A stretch of 64,000 bases of DNA from CAWBVG01 sp963792175 (GTDB taxonomy: Bacteria; Acidobacteriota; Vicinamibacteria; Vicinamibacterales; CAVVIG01). The stretch's first letter is position 1, and each line of letters starts with the position of its first letter. The stretch is taken from NCBI GenBank assembly GCA_963792175.1, contig CAWBVG010000024.1, forward strand, positions 115,657-179,656. The letters are read 5' to 3'. A program made the position numbers and the translations under genes. Below, one piece after another: positions 43,289 through 52,806 of this stretch. The notes under the pieces were generated by a model that was not told where the DNA came from, did no database searches, and saw only the letters and a program-made list of their open reading frames with translations.

Positions 43289-45431
43289 ATGCGAACGCGC
43301 CTCATGTGCCTGATCACCGTCGCCGGATCCTCGTGCCGGCGCGCTGCTGCCGGCGACGGCTGAAGCCCGCCGCTCACCGTGCGAGGACTATTACCGGATC
43401 GATCAGCGTTCAGGCGCCGGCGATGTCGCCCGATGGGCGATGGGTCGCGTTCATCCGCACCGCGATCGTCGAGGCGGAAAACCGCCGGCAGAGCGAGTTG
43501 TGGATCGTGCCCGCCGATGGCAGCGCCGCCGCGCGCCGCGTATCGGATCCGGCGCTGAACGCACGGGGCCGCGGTGGAGCCCGGATGGCCGGCTGCTGGC
43601 GTTCTCCGGCCGCCGCCGCGGCGACGCCGGCGCCGGACGATGGCGGCGGATCGATCTGGTTCCTCCGCGCGGATCGGCTCGACGAGCCGGCGATCCACAT
43701 CCGCGGCGTCGAGGGGCGCCGATCTTCAGCCCGGACAACAAGTGGATTGCGTTCACGAAGCCGATCGCGAAGCCGAAGGCGCCGCAGTACGCGAACGACG
43801 CCGAGCGCCTGATCAACGAACGCTTCAAGGGCAAGGCCTACGAGTGGCTCGGACTACCGATTCGACCAGCGCGGCTATCTGCCGGACCCGCGCGATCCGG
43901 ACGCCACGCCCGCCGAGGAGCTGTTCATCGTCGCGCGCGAGGGCGGCGAGGCGAGGCAGTTGACGCAGATCGAACGTCAACGTGAGCGGCGCGACGTGGC
44001 GGCCGGACAGCGGCGCGCTGGCGTTCGTCGCCAACGAGTTCCAGCGCGACGAATACACCTACGGCCGCGCGCGGATCTCTGGACGGTCGCACTCGATGGA
44101 CGGCACGACAAGCGGCTGACCAACGACGGCTACGACCACAACTCGCCGGCGTGGTCGCCGGACGGCACGCAGCGTCGCGGTGCGGCGCGAGCTGGGCCTG
44201 AGCGCGGTGATCGCCGTCGAAGCAGATCACGGCGCGCCGACCGACGTCGTGACGTTCGCGGCCGACGGTGGAGCGCCGCCACGCATGACCAACCTGACCG
44301 CGGACTGGGACCTGCTGCCGGGCCCGCCCGGCTTGAGCCCGGACGGCCGGTTCGTGTATTTCGCGCGGGCATCGGCGGCAACGATCACCTGTTCCGCGTC
44401 GCGCTCGACCGGCGGCGCGGTCGAGCAGGTCACGACCGGCGAACGTCAGCTCGCCGGACTTCAGCCCGTCGGCGCGGTGGGACACGATGGCGTACATCGG
44501 CGGCGACAGCGCCCATCCCGACGAGCTCTTCGCGTCGGCGATCGACGGCCGCGGCGAGAAGAAGCTGACGTCCTTCAACGACGCGTTCGTGAAGGACGTC
44601 GAACGCGATCGCGGCGGACCGGATCCTCTACCAGAGCAAGGACGGCACGCCGAATCGAAGGGTGGGTGCTGAAGCCGCGCGGCTACGATCCGGCGCGCGC
44701 GTGGCCGTTGATTCTGGCGATGCACGGCGGACCGCACGGCGCGTACGGCAACGACTTCTCGTTCGAGCATCAGCTGTTCGCCGCCAACGGCTACCTCGTC
44801 GTCTACACGAACCCGCGCGGGTCGACCAACTACGGCGAGAAGTTCCTGTGGGCCACGTGGGGCGGCTGGGGCAACCTCGACTTCGAGGACGTGATGGCCG
44901 GCGTCGACTACGCGAAGACGAAGTACACCGTCGACGAGAAGCGGCATGGGCGTCACCGGCTACTCGTACGGCGGCTTCCTCACCAACTGGGTGATCGGCC
45001 ACACGACGCGGTTCGCGGCCGCGATCTCGGGAGCCGGGATTTCCAACTGGATCAGCGACTACGGCACGGCCGACATCCCGCGCACGAAGGAGAGCGAGTT
45101 CTTCGGGACCGCCGTGGGACCCGCAAGGCGCAGCGAGATCCTGCGCAAGCAGTCGCCGATCGAGTACGTCGCGAACGTCAAGACGCCGACGATGTTCCTG
45201 GACGGCGAATCGGACGCGCGCGTGCCGATCGAGGAGGCGGAGCAGATGTATACCGCGCTCCGAAAGCTGCGCGTGCCGGCGCGGATGGTGCGCTATCCCG
45301 ACTCGTACCACGGCGGCTGGAGCCCGTGGAACACGGTGCACCGCTACCACGAGGAGCTGAAGTGGTGGCGTCGGTACCTCGACGCGCCGAAGGGCTACAC
45401 GAGCAGCGAGTCACTGGCTGACGCCAAGTAA
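43289..45431 (+). CDS. S9 family prolyl-oligopeptidase-like peptidase
   Basis: ~710-aa secreted serine peptidase. N-terminal WD40/PD40-type propeller (APAMSPDGRWVAFIRT; RWSPDGRLLAFSG; FSPDNKWIAFTKP) and a C-terminal alpha/beta hydrolase: HGGPHGAYGNDF oxyanion region, nucleophile GYSYGGF near residue 555, Asp in DGESDARVP, His in DSYHGGW. RBS AGGAGG at 43275-43280 before the ATG at 43289. At least seven +1 shifts; 44944/44945 is a G/C pair in an Arg codon. Confidence 0.82.
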
Positions 45432-45482
45432 GGGGCTGGGTGACGCCGGAACATCTCTTCCCAGCCGTTCGTCTATATCTAG

Positions 45483-45504
45483 ACTACCAACATAGGTTGG
45501 TAGT
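45483..45504 (+). promoter_or_regulatory. Inverted repeat, probable PadR3 operator
   Basis: ACTACCAAC and GTTGGTAGT, perfect 9-bp arms with a 4-nt spacer, 10 nt before the padR3 ATG. Shares the ACTACC/GGTAGT half-sites with the repeat before padR4 (46848-46864). Confidence 0.6.
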
Positions 45505-45514
45505 AAAGATAGGC

Positions 45515-45842
45515 ATGCGCAAACCGGCTCCGCTCTCATTCGGCCAGGTCTCCGTTCTCCACGCGATTGCCGACGGCAACCGGTTCGGCTTCGACATCAT
45601 CGACGCCACCGGCCTGACGTCCGGCAGCGTCTACCCCACGCTCGACAAGCTCGAGTCGCTCGGCTATCTGACGTCGCGCTGGGAGGACGCGCAAGATCGC
45701 CCGCCGCGACAAGCGTCCGCCGCGCCGCTACTTCGACCTCACCGCGCAAGGAGCCACTGCGCTCGCCGCCGCGCTGACGCGGTACAAGAACCTGAAGCCG
45801 GTGTCACTCGCGGCTTTCCGAATACTGAAAGCTGATAGCTGA
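45515..45842 (+). CDS. PadR family transcriptional regulator (PadR3)
   Basis: ~108-aa PadR: PLSFGQVSVLHAIADGNRFGFDIIDATGL, SGSVYPTLDKLESLGYL, RRDKRPPRRYFDLTAQG. One +1 shift at 45694/45695 is an A/G pair in a Gln codon (CAA/CAG). After correction the gene ends LKADS with its TGA inside the heptamer array at 45826. The ATG at 45515 is chosen over an upstream GTG that would read through the operator. Followed by a truncated ADOP. Confidence 0.83.
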
Positions 45843-45858
45843 ATAGCTGATAGCTGAA
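45826..45858. repeat. AGCTGAT heptamer array at a gene-truncation junction
   Basis: AGCTGAT, AGCTGAA, TAGCTGA, TAGCTGA units in tandem. It carries the stop codon of PadR3 and directly borders the headless ADOP. Confidence 0.85.
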
Positions 45859-45861
45859 AAG

Positions 45862-46767
45862 GTGCCGCTCGGATTCGGCGGCAACAGCGACATGGGCGCG
45901 CGCATCGACGGTTACACACCGGCGCCGAACGAGGAGATTTCGATCTACTACAACCGTGTCGGCTCCGAGTACTTGAGAACGATGGGAATCACGATCGTTG
46001 CCGGGCGCGATTTCACCGATCTGGATACGACCGACCGCCCGGACGTCGTCATCGTCAACGAAACGGTGGTCAGGCGGTACTTCTCCGGTCGGGATCCCAT
46101 CGGCGGTCGAATCCGGCTCGGCAATCGGACGCTCGAGGTGGTCGGGGTCGCGCGCGACGGCAAGTACAGCAGCATTACGGAAGCGCCCCGCTCGTTCATG
46201 TACATGCCGGTGCAGCAATGGTATCGGGCCGACACCGTGCTGCACGTCAAGGCGTCGGTCGATCCAGGCACGCTGGTTCCGCGACTCCACGAACTGCTGC
46301 GAACGCTCGATTCGAACGTGCCGCTGTTCGACGTCAGGACCATCGGCGAGCAGTTGAGCATCGCCGTCTTCACACAGCGGATGGTGGCCAGCCTGCTTGG
46401 CGCGTTCGGCGCGCTGGCGCTGCTGCTGGCCACCGTCGGCCTCTATGGCGTGATCGCCGCTGTCGCCGCCCAGCGGACGCCGGAAATCGGGATGCGCATG
46501 GCGCTCGGCGCCACGCGCCGCGACATTATCGCGATGATCGTGCGCCAGGGACTCACTCTCACGCTGACGGGCGTCGCCATCGGATTGATCGCCGCGCTCG
46601 GCGCGACCCGCCTGTTCAAGAGCCTGCTGGTCGGCGTCAGCGCCACCGACGCCCCCAGCTTTGCGGTGACGACGATTCTGCTCGTGACCGTGGCGCTGGC
46701 GGCCGCGTACCTGCCCGCGCGCCGCGCGGCGCGGATCGATCCGCTGCAGGCTCTCAGAAACGAGTAG
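45862..46767 (+). pseudogene. ADOP permease remnant (C-terminal half only)
   Basis: 301 codons corresponding to the second periplasmic domain and the last three TMs of an ADOP (YNRVGSEYLRTMGITIVAGRDF; LLGAFGALALLLATVGLYGV; YLPARRAARIDPLQALRNE). The N-terminal ~550 residues, including the first TM set, are missing, and a TAG in the same frame lies 16 nt upstream of the first codon. The break coincides with the AGCTGAT array. The remaining reading frame is perfect, so either a recent deletion at the repeat or an assembly join across it. Confidence 0.78.
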
Positions 46768-46846
46768 GGATTGGGGAATAGGGCGTAGGGACTAGTCATC
46801 GTCCCCAGTCCCCTGACGCCTAATCCCTAATCCCTATCCCTACTCC
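46768..46846. repeat. Inverted GGGATTN/CCTAATC heptamer arms
   Basis: Left arm units GGGATTG, GGGAATA, GGGCGTA, GGGACTA; right arm CCCCAGT, CCTAATC x2, CCTATCC. Short core. Fills the gap between the ADOP remnant and the padR4 promoter. Confidence 0.88.
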
Positions 46847-46847
46847 A

Positions 46848-46869
46848 CTACCGCTTCGGTAGTATACTG
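46848..46869 (+). promoter_or_regulatory. padR4 promoter and operator
   Basis: ACTACCG (46848-46854) and CGGTAGT (46858-46864) form an inverted repeat, and the right arm runs into the palindrome AGTATACT (46862-46869), which contains TATACT, a near-consensus -10. The start codon follows 11 nt later, so regulator binding would occlude the promoter. Confidence 0.6.
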
Positions 46870-46880
46870 ACCGGACCGGT

Positions 46881-47234
46881 ATGTCGAAGCCAGACGACCT
46901 GCTCCCCCTCAAGCCGCTCCACTTCCTGATGCTCCTGACGCTGGTCGACGCCGAGCGTCACGCCTATGGGATCAAAAAGGACCTCGCCGCCCGGGGCGCG
47001 CATCGCGATATCGGGCCGGGGACTCTCTACCGATCGATCGAGCAGCTGATCGGCAGCGGCCTGATTCAGGAATCCGGCCGCCGCCCTGCCGCGGAACTCG
47101 ACGACGAGCGCCGTCGCTATTACAAGCTGACGGCGTTCGGGCGCCGAGTCGTCGCGGCCGAGGCGGCGCGGCTCGACGATCTGGTCGCCGCCGCCCGCGC
47201 TCGAAAGCTGCTTCCGCACACCGGACGGGCGTGA
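46881..47234 (+). CDS. PadR family transcriptional regulator (PadR4)
   Basis: 117-aa PadR: PLKPLHFLMLLTLVDAERHAYGIKKDL, GPGTLYRSIEQLIGSGLI, DDERRRYYKLTAFGRRV. Its TGA overlaps the ATG of ADOP 4 by one base (TGATG), so translationally coupled. Probably represses itself and the permease via 46848-46869. Confidence 0.9.
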   Translation: MSKPDDLLPLKPLHFLMLLTLVDAERHAYGIKKDLAARGAHRDIGPGTLYRSIEQLIGSGLIQESGRRPAAELDDERRRYYKLTAFGRRVVAAEAARLDDLVAAARARKLLPHTGRA

Positions 47235-50064
47235 TGACGGTCCATTTTGCCGAAACCTGGTTCCGCTGGTTGATGCGCGCGTATCCGGCGCGGTTTCGCC
47301 GCATGCACGGCCTCGCCTTGTTCGAGCTGTTCCGCGACGAGGCACGCGACGCACATGACGCCCACGGCACGCTCGGACTGGTCTGGCTTCTTGCCCGGAC
47401 CACGGCCGACACATTGAAGGCTGCCCCCGGGGCGTGGATCGCGCCCGCCTTCGCGCGGAATCAGGCGGACGGGCTTCCGCCTTCGCGCACTGATCATCCG
47501 CGCTTCGGCGGGACAGGTCGGCGAGGCAGGCTCAGCCACCTGCGCTCTTCCCGGGCCATCGGGCAGAAACGGCCCTGGCTGGATTGGTCCGGCTATTGGC
47601 AGGACGTGCGGATCGCCTTACGACATCTGCGCAAGTCGCCGGGCTTCACGATTGTCGCGGTGACGATGCTCGCAGTAGGCATCGGAGTCAACACGACGGT
47701 CTTCAGTCTGATGAACGCCGTCCTGCTGCGTCCGCTCGCCTTGCGCGATTCCGATCGCGTCGTGCGGGTCGTCGTACGCTCGACGACCGGCGGCGCGCAG
47801 CGGCCGGCGCTTCTCGGGTCCCGAGTTCAACGACTATCGGGAGCGCGCCACGACCCTCGAAGATCTGTCGGCGGTCAATCTCGCGACCTTCGGTCTCGAT
47901 GCCGATGGCCGGACCGATCAACTCCTCGGCGAGATCGTCTCGGGTGGATACCTGTCGCTGCTCGGCATCCGCCCCACCCAGGGCCGTTTGCTCGCCGACA
48001 CCGACGACAGGCCGGGCTCGCCGCCTGCGGCGGTCATCAGCGATGCCCTGTGGCGGCACCGATTCGGCGGCGAAGCGGTGCTCGGGCGATCCGTTCTCCT
48101 GAATCGGAACGCGTACACGATCGTCGGCGTCGCGGAACCGTCGGCGGTCGGCAGTTTCGTCGGCGTGCCGGTGGATGTCTGGGTGCCGATCGAGACATCC
48201 GGCCAGCTCCTTGGCGTCAATTGGCGGACCGATCGCGCGCAGCGCGATCTGATGCTGGTCGGCCGGATGCGGCGCGGAATCCCGCTGCAGCGCGCGCAGG
48301 CGGAGGTGCAGTCGATCGCGAACGCGATCGCGCGCGACATCGGCGACGGAGATCCCGGGTCGTCCACGGCGACCGTCCCCCCTGCGCGGATCATCGAGCT
48401 CGAGCCGGCAACACTCACGACCGGCGATCAGCGGCGCCTCCTCGGGATGTTTCTCTCGCTGCTGCTCGGGCTCGTGGCGCTCGTGCTCTTGATTGCGTGC
48501 GCCAACGTCGCGAACCTGCTGCTCGCCCGCGTGCTGGGCCGGCGGCGCGAACTGGCTGTCCGCGTGGCGCTTGGCGCGAGCCGGGGACGTCTCGCGCGCA
48601 TGTTGATCGTCGAGGGCCTGATCCTGGCGGCTGCAGGCGGGGCCGGTGCGCTGCTGCTGTCGATCTGGACGAGCCAGCTGTTCGCGAACTTCCGTGTGCT
48701 GCCGACGCTGACACTCAGGCTCGATCTTCGACCGGATGCCCGCGTGATCGCCTTTTCGGCGATCGCGGCTTTGGCGTCGGCACTCATCCTGGGACTCATC
48801 GGCGGTCTTCAGGCGATCACGCCGGACATCGCGCCGGCGCTGAAGGAAGACTCCACGGGCTCGATTGGCGGCCGGACGACCGGGCGGGTGCGCGCGGCGC
48901 TCGCCGCGGTGCAGATTACCGTCTCACTGCTCCTGCTGATTGGCGCCGCACTTTTCACGCGGAGCGTGCGTAGCGCAGGCGCGATCGGCCTCGGTTTCGA
49001 ACCGCGTGGAGTCGTCGCCCTCGACGTCGGCGCAGTCGGTGGACGGACCAGCGGGCAGACGCTGGCGCTGCTCGAAGAGGTCGTCCGGAAAGCCGCGACA
49101 TTGCCCGACGTCCAGGCGGCGGCTGTGTCGACGCGCGCGCCGCTCGACAGCTCGACCCCGCTCGCCCGCGTCAACCCGCGTGAAGCATTGGTCTCAGGCG
49201 ACCGCACGTCGCCGACCGTCACGTTCCTCGTCGTCAGCGCCGCGCTATTTCGATGTCGTGAAGACACCGATCGTCGCCGGGCGTCCCTTCGCGGACACCG
49301 ACGACGCGCGGGAGATGCCAGTGGCCATCGTCAACGAGACGCTGGCGAAACGCTTCTGGCCAGACGGCGATCCAATCGGCCGCAGGCTGTGGGTCGAATC
49401 CGTGGCAAACGCGACGCCGACAACGCCGTGCATCGTCGTCGGCGTCGCGAAAGACAGCAAGTACGTGACGCTCGGAGAGGAGCGCCGGGGTCACATCTAT
49501 TTGCCGTTCGCGCAACAGCCGCGGCGAGGTATGACATTGCTCGTGCGCTCACGCGGGCCCTCCGACCGATTACTCAATGAATTGCAGTCGTTGCTCCACG
49601 CCGTCGATCCGCAACTTCAGGGATTCTTTGGGCGGACGCTCACGGATCACGTTGGCGTATCGCTGCTGCCGATTCGCGTCGCCGCGTCGATGACAACGCT
49701 CGTTGCCGGGCTCGCGCTCGGACTCGCATTGGTCGGCTTGTACTCGCTCGTCTCGTTTCTCGTCGCCGAGCGCACGCACGAAATGGGCGTGCGGATGGCG
49801 CTTGGCGCCGGCCCGGGTGACGTGCTGCGTCTCGTGCTCGGCTACGGCATCAGGCTCGCCGGCATCGGACTCGCGATTGGCATACCGGTCGCCGCCGCGG
49901 CATCGCGGCTGCTGGGCAGCCTTCTTTACGGTGTCAGTCCAACCGATCCGCTCGTGTTTGTTGCGGTGTCTGTGACGCTCATGGCCGTGGCGACCGCGGC
50001 GTGCTACATGCCGGCGAGGCGGGCAATGCGACTGGATCCGCTTCAGGCTCTCCGAAACGAGTAG
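47234..50064 (+). CDS. ADOP-type ABC transporter permease 4
   Basis: ~942 aa. PadR-linked N-terminal segment (WFRWLMRAYPARFRRMHGLALFELF), a repeat-encoded linker (47455-47540), then two MacB_PCD/FtsX modules: FTIVAVTMLAVGIGVNTTVF; LSLLLGLVALVLLIACANVANLLLAR; LVAGLALGLALVGLYSLVSF; YMPARRAMRLDPLQALRNE. Two +1 shifts, both synonymous pairs: 47812/47813 T/C in Leu and 49244/49245 G/C in Ala. Its C-terminus closely matches the upstream remnant, so the two are paralogues. Function likely export or envelope-related; no ATPase nearby. Confidence 0.87.
47455..47540. repeat. GTCCGCC-type palindromic repeat inside ADOP 4
   Basis: GCTTCCGCCTTCGCGC and CGCGCTTCGGCGGGACAGG with neighbouring GGTCGGCGAGGCAGG. 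Encodes a Pro/Arg/Gly-rich linker between the N-terminal segment and the first permease module, like the repeats in ADOP 2. Confidence 0.65.
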
Positions 50065-50091
50065 GGCTGGGGACTGAGCTCTGTCGAGGCG

Positions 50092-50656
50092 CTAGCGGGC
50101 TCTGGGTCGCTTAGTCCTGATCCAGACGGCGATCCACCACGTCACGACGAATCCGGCGAGCAGCTTCAGCATCTCGAGCGACGTGTAGGCGGCATGCAGA
50201 ATCCAGAATCGTCTGCATGCCCGGCGGCGCGGGATCGCGCGGCACGAAATCGAGGCTGCGGCCGAGCGACACGATCTGCGGCGTGAGATACCCGAGCATC
50301 AGCACGACAACGCCGAGCATGGCGGCGACACCCCAGAGCGCGCGGCGTCGTTGCGCATTCTGCATTGCCGATGAAGCCGGCGAGGTCGCGAGGAGCCACA
50401 GCGCGAGGCCGCCGAGAACGAGCTGCGCGACATTCCACGCCTGGAAGTACAGACGATTGAGCTCGGACGAGAGATACCGCAGCAGGTCGCGCGCCGGTGC
50501 ATGCCCAAGTTGTTGCACGCTGCGATGAAACTCCACGTTCGGCGACGTCTCGAGCAGCCGATCGATCGTGTAGAAGTTCTCGGTCGCCACCACCGACATG
50601 CAGATCGACCCCATGATCCACATGCCCATCACGACCAGCGCCCACCGCAGCTTCAT
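50092..50656 (-). CDS. Integral membrane protein of unknown function
   Basis: ~187 aa with four hydrophobic helices (LVVMGMWIMGSICMSVVA; NVAQLVLGGLALWLLAT; LWGVAAMLGVVVLMLGYL; LLAGFVVTWWIAVWI). One +1 shift at 50209/50210 (ACG/ACA Thr pair) joins QT to FWILHAAYTSLEML; the uncorrected frame ends at 50111 with a basic non-hydrophobic tail. The ATG overlaps the hydrolase stop (ATGA). Loosely resembles DUF4149-like proteins, not certain. Confidence 0.65.
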
Positions 50657-51570
50657 CGGGATACCGCACTCGCGCTGAGTGCCTGATCGAGCCAGGTTTC
50701 GATGTCGCCCCAGACTGCGCCGCTCAGCGACCGGTTGTGCCCGGCGTCCGGCACCAGGATCAACTGCCTGGGACCCTGCAACGCGTCGAACACGCGCCTC
50801 GAGTGATCGGGCGGCGTATCGCGATCGATCGATCCGTGAATGATCAGCACAGGCGCTTCAATCTTGCGGGCGGCGGCTTCTGGACTGACAGCGTCAATCG
50901 TAAACCGGCCCTCCGCTTCCGCCAGCTGGAAGGCCCGCCGGATGACGTTCGGCGTGAAGAAAAACGGCGCGCGCTCGATGGCGACCGTCCGCAGATCGGA
51001 AAAGGTTTCCGCGGCGACGACCGCGCTGACCCGAGCGTCTTCCGCCGCTTCCTGCAGCGCCACGGCCGCGCCAAGCGATGTGCCCATCAGCACGACCGGG
51101 CCGGAGTCGATCGTGTCCACGACTCGGCGAAGATCCTGTTTTTCATAGAAGCCGTACGTGCAGGCGGCACCGCTCGACTCGCCATGCGCGCGGCTATCGT
51201 ATGCGATGACGTCGAATCCGCGCCTGGAGAAACGGTCGATGATTCCGGCGGCGCTCGCGCGATTGTCGGCGATGCCATGCAGGTAGACCAGCGTGCCCCG
51301 GCGACCGGTCCCGCCGACGCCGTCACGTCGCGCACCGAGCGAAGGCGGATCGCCCGCGGCCCGGCATCGCCATCCCTTGAGCTGAACGCCGACACCGTCG
51401 AACAGCGCCGCTTCGCACGAGTCCGGCGGCCGGCCGACCGCTGAACGACGAAAGGGATGCAGCAGGCCGCCGGCGCCAATCGCAGGTAGCTGACTCTGCA
51501 CAATCGCGCCGGCCGCGATCAGCACGATGCCCACGATCAGACCGACCAGCGTCCAACGACGACGGATCAT
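50653..51570 (-). CDS. Alpha/beta hydrolase, membrane-anchored
   Basis: 305 aa. N-terminal TM (LVGLIVGIVLIAAGAIV), HG oxyanion motif LVYLHGIADN, nucleophile elbow GTSLGA near residue 165, acid DRDTPPDHS and catalytic His in DAGHNRSL. Related to the YfhR/BEM46-type serine hydrolases. Twenty bases after the M28-like gene and overlapping the next membrane protein, so one operon. Confidence 0.87.
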   Translation of the reverse strand: MIRRRWTLVGLIVGIVLIAAGAIVQSQLPAIGAGGLLHPFRRSAVGRPPDSCEAALFDGVGVQLKGWRCRAAGDPPSLGARRDGVGGTGRRGTLVYLHGIADNRASAAGIIDRFSRRGFDVIAYDSRAHGESSGAACTYGFYEKQDLRRVVDTIDSGPVVLMGTSLGAAVALQEAAEDARVSAVVAAETFSDLRTVAIERAPFFFTPNVIRRAFQLAEAEGRFTIDAVSPEAAARKIEAPVLIIHGSIDRDTPPDHSRRVFDALQGPRQLILVPDAGHNRSLSGAVWGDIETWLDQALSASAVSR

Positions 51571-51590
51571 GGTTCAGCCGGTGCCGCAGA

Positions 51591-52799
51591 TCACAGATTG
51601 CGCGACGCGATGGAGCGCGCGACCCGGACAAAGACGTCCCCGAAACTGGAGATGACCCTCGGATCGATCGATTCCGGTCCGCGATCTGCAAGATTGTGAA
51701 ACAGGGCATTTCGTCCGATCACGGACACGTAACGGCCACCGCCGCGGTGGACGACCTCCGCTTCACCGCCAGGGACAGTCCCCCTGGGAACCCTGCGGGT
51801 CACGGCCAGACCGGCCGCCGTCATCGCGTCTGCGAGCATCTTCTCGAACAGGTCGTCTGACGCCTGGACCGTGTTGCCGGGATCCTGCGCGGCGCCGATG
51901 TTGGCGCCGAAATGCATCCAGCCGGCGCTTCGCGAGACGATCCCGGGACGCCGGTCCACGAATGCGTTGATCCCGAGGTGGCCCAGTTCGTGGCCGCTGG
52001 AAGCGACGAACACGACATCGCGCGCCAGCGGGCCGGTCTTCAGCTCGCGCATCAGTTCGAGCCAGCAGGCGATGCCGCCGCCGCGTTCGCTTGCGCACGT
52101 CCACCAGCCGCTTCGCGGGGTCATCACGACCAGCGGCGGAAGCGAGCCGTCCGCGCCTGCCAGCCGCGCCGTCACGTTCACCGCCTGGACCGGCTTACGC
52201 TCGACACGCGCGACCAGGTGAACCGCGGCGCCCTGCCGCGCCGACTCCTCGAGAAAGCCGCCCTCTTCGCTCGACACTTGGAGCACGGGTGGACCGAATG
52301 GCTTCAGGAACGCATCGGCGTTACTCGGACACAGGCCCGGGCGGCCACCTCGCGTGATACAGACAATCGCCTTGTAACGTGACGTACGACGCGCGTCTCC
52401 GAGAGCGCCGGCAGCCGCAGCATTCGGTGCGGATTCGGCGAGCGCGAGCTCGGCCTCAGCGCCTAGCGGTCCGAAACGGCCTTCAATGCCGGCGGCGCCG
52501 GTGAAGGCGGCGTCGAACAGCGGCACGCCTGAAATGCGGCGCCCTCGGACGGTGAATGCGGCGTCAATCGGATCGACGCGGGAAAGTGGAAATGGCTCGA
52601 GGGATGGTGTCAGACCAGCGTCACGGACTCCGGCGGCGAGCCACTCAGCCGACGCGTGATCGACGTCGGTGCCGGTCCGATGAATGCCCTGGCTCTCGAA
52701 TGCGGCAACCATCTGCGCGACGCGCTCGGCCCGGTCCGCCGCGACACGCCGTGCGAACGGCGCCGTCGACACCATGGCAAGCCATTCGCGGCGCGTCAT
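51591..52799 (-). CDS. M28-like peptidase-fold protein
   Basis: 402 aa. N-terminal RREWLAMVSTA (Tat-like but short), then a PA-like insert and an M28 fold: LVVMTPRSGWWTCASERGGGIACWLELMREL and VVFVASSGHELGHLGINAFV (Glu equivalent of the catalytic EE/HE site). The first zinc motif HxD seems replaced by TPRSGWW, so activity is uncertain. Located between the E1 dehydrogenase and the hydrolase, 8 nt after the former's upstream neighbour boundary. Exact substrate unknown. Confidence 0.7.
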   Translation of the reverse strand: MTRREWLAMVSTAPFARRVAADRAERVAQMVAAFESQGIHRTGTDVDHASAEWLAAGVRDAGLTPSLEPFPLSRVDPIDAAFTVRGRRISGVPLFDAAFTGAAGIEGRFGPLGAEAELALAESAPNAAAAGALGDARRTSRYKAIVCITRGGRPGLCPSNADAFLKPFGPPVLQVSSEEGGFLEESARQGAAVHLVARVERKPVQAVNVTARLAGADGSLPPLVVMTPRSGWWTCASERGGGIACWLELMRELKTGPLARDVVFVASSGHELGHLGINAFVDRRPGIVSRSAGWMHFGANIGAAQDPGNTVQASDDLFEKMLADAMTAAGLAVTRRVPRGTVPGGEAEVVHRGGGRYVSVIGRNALFHNLADRGPESIDPRVISSFGDVFVRVARSIASRNL

Positions 52800-52806
52800 C
52801 TCGATG

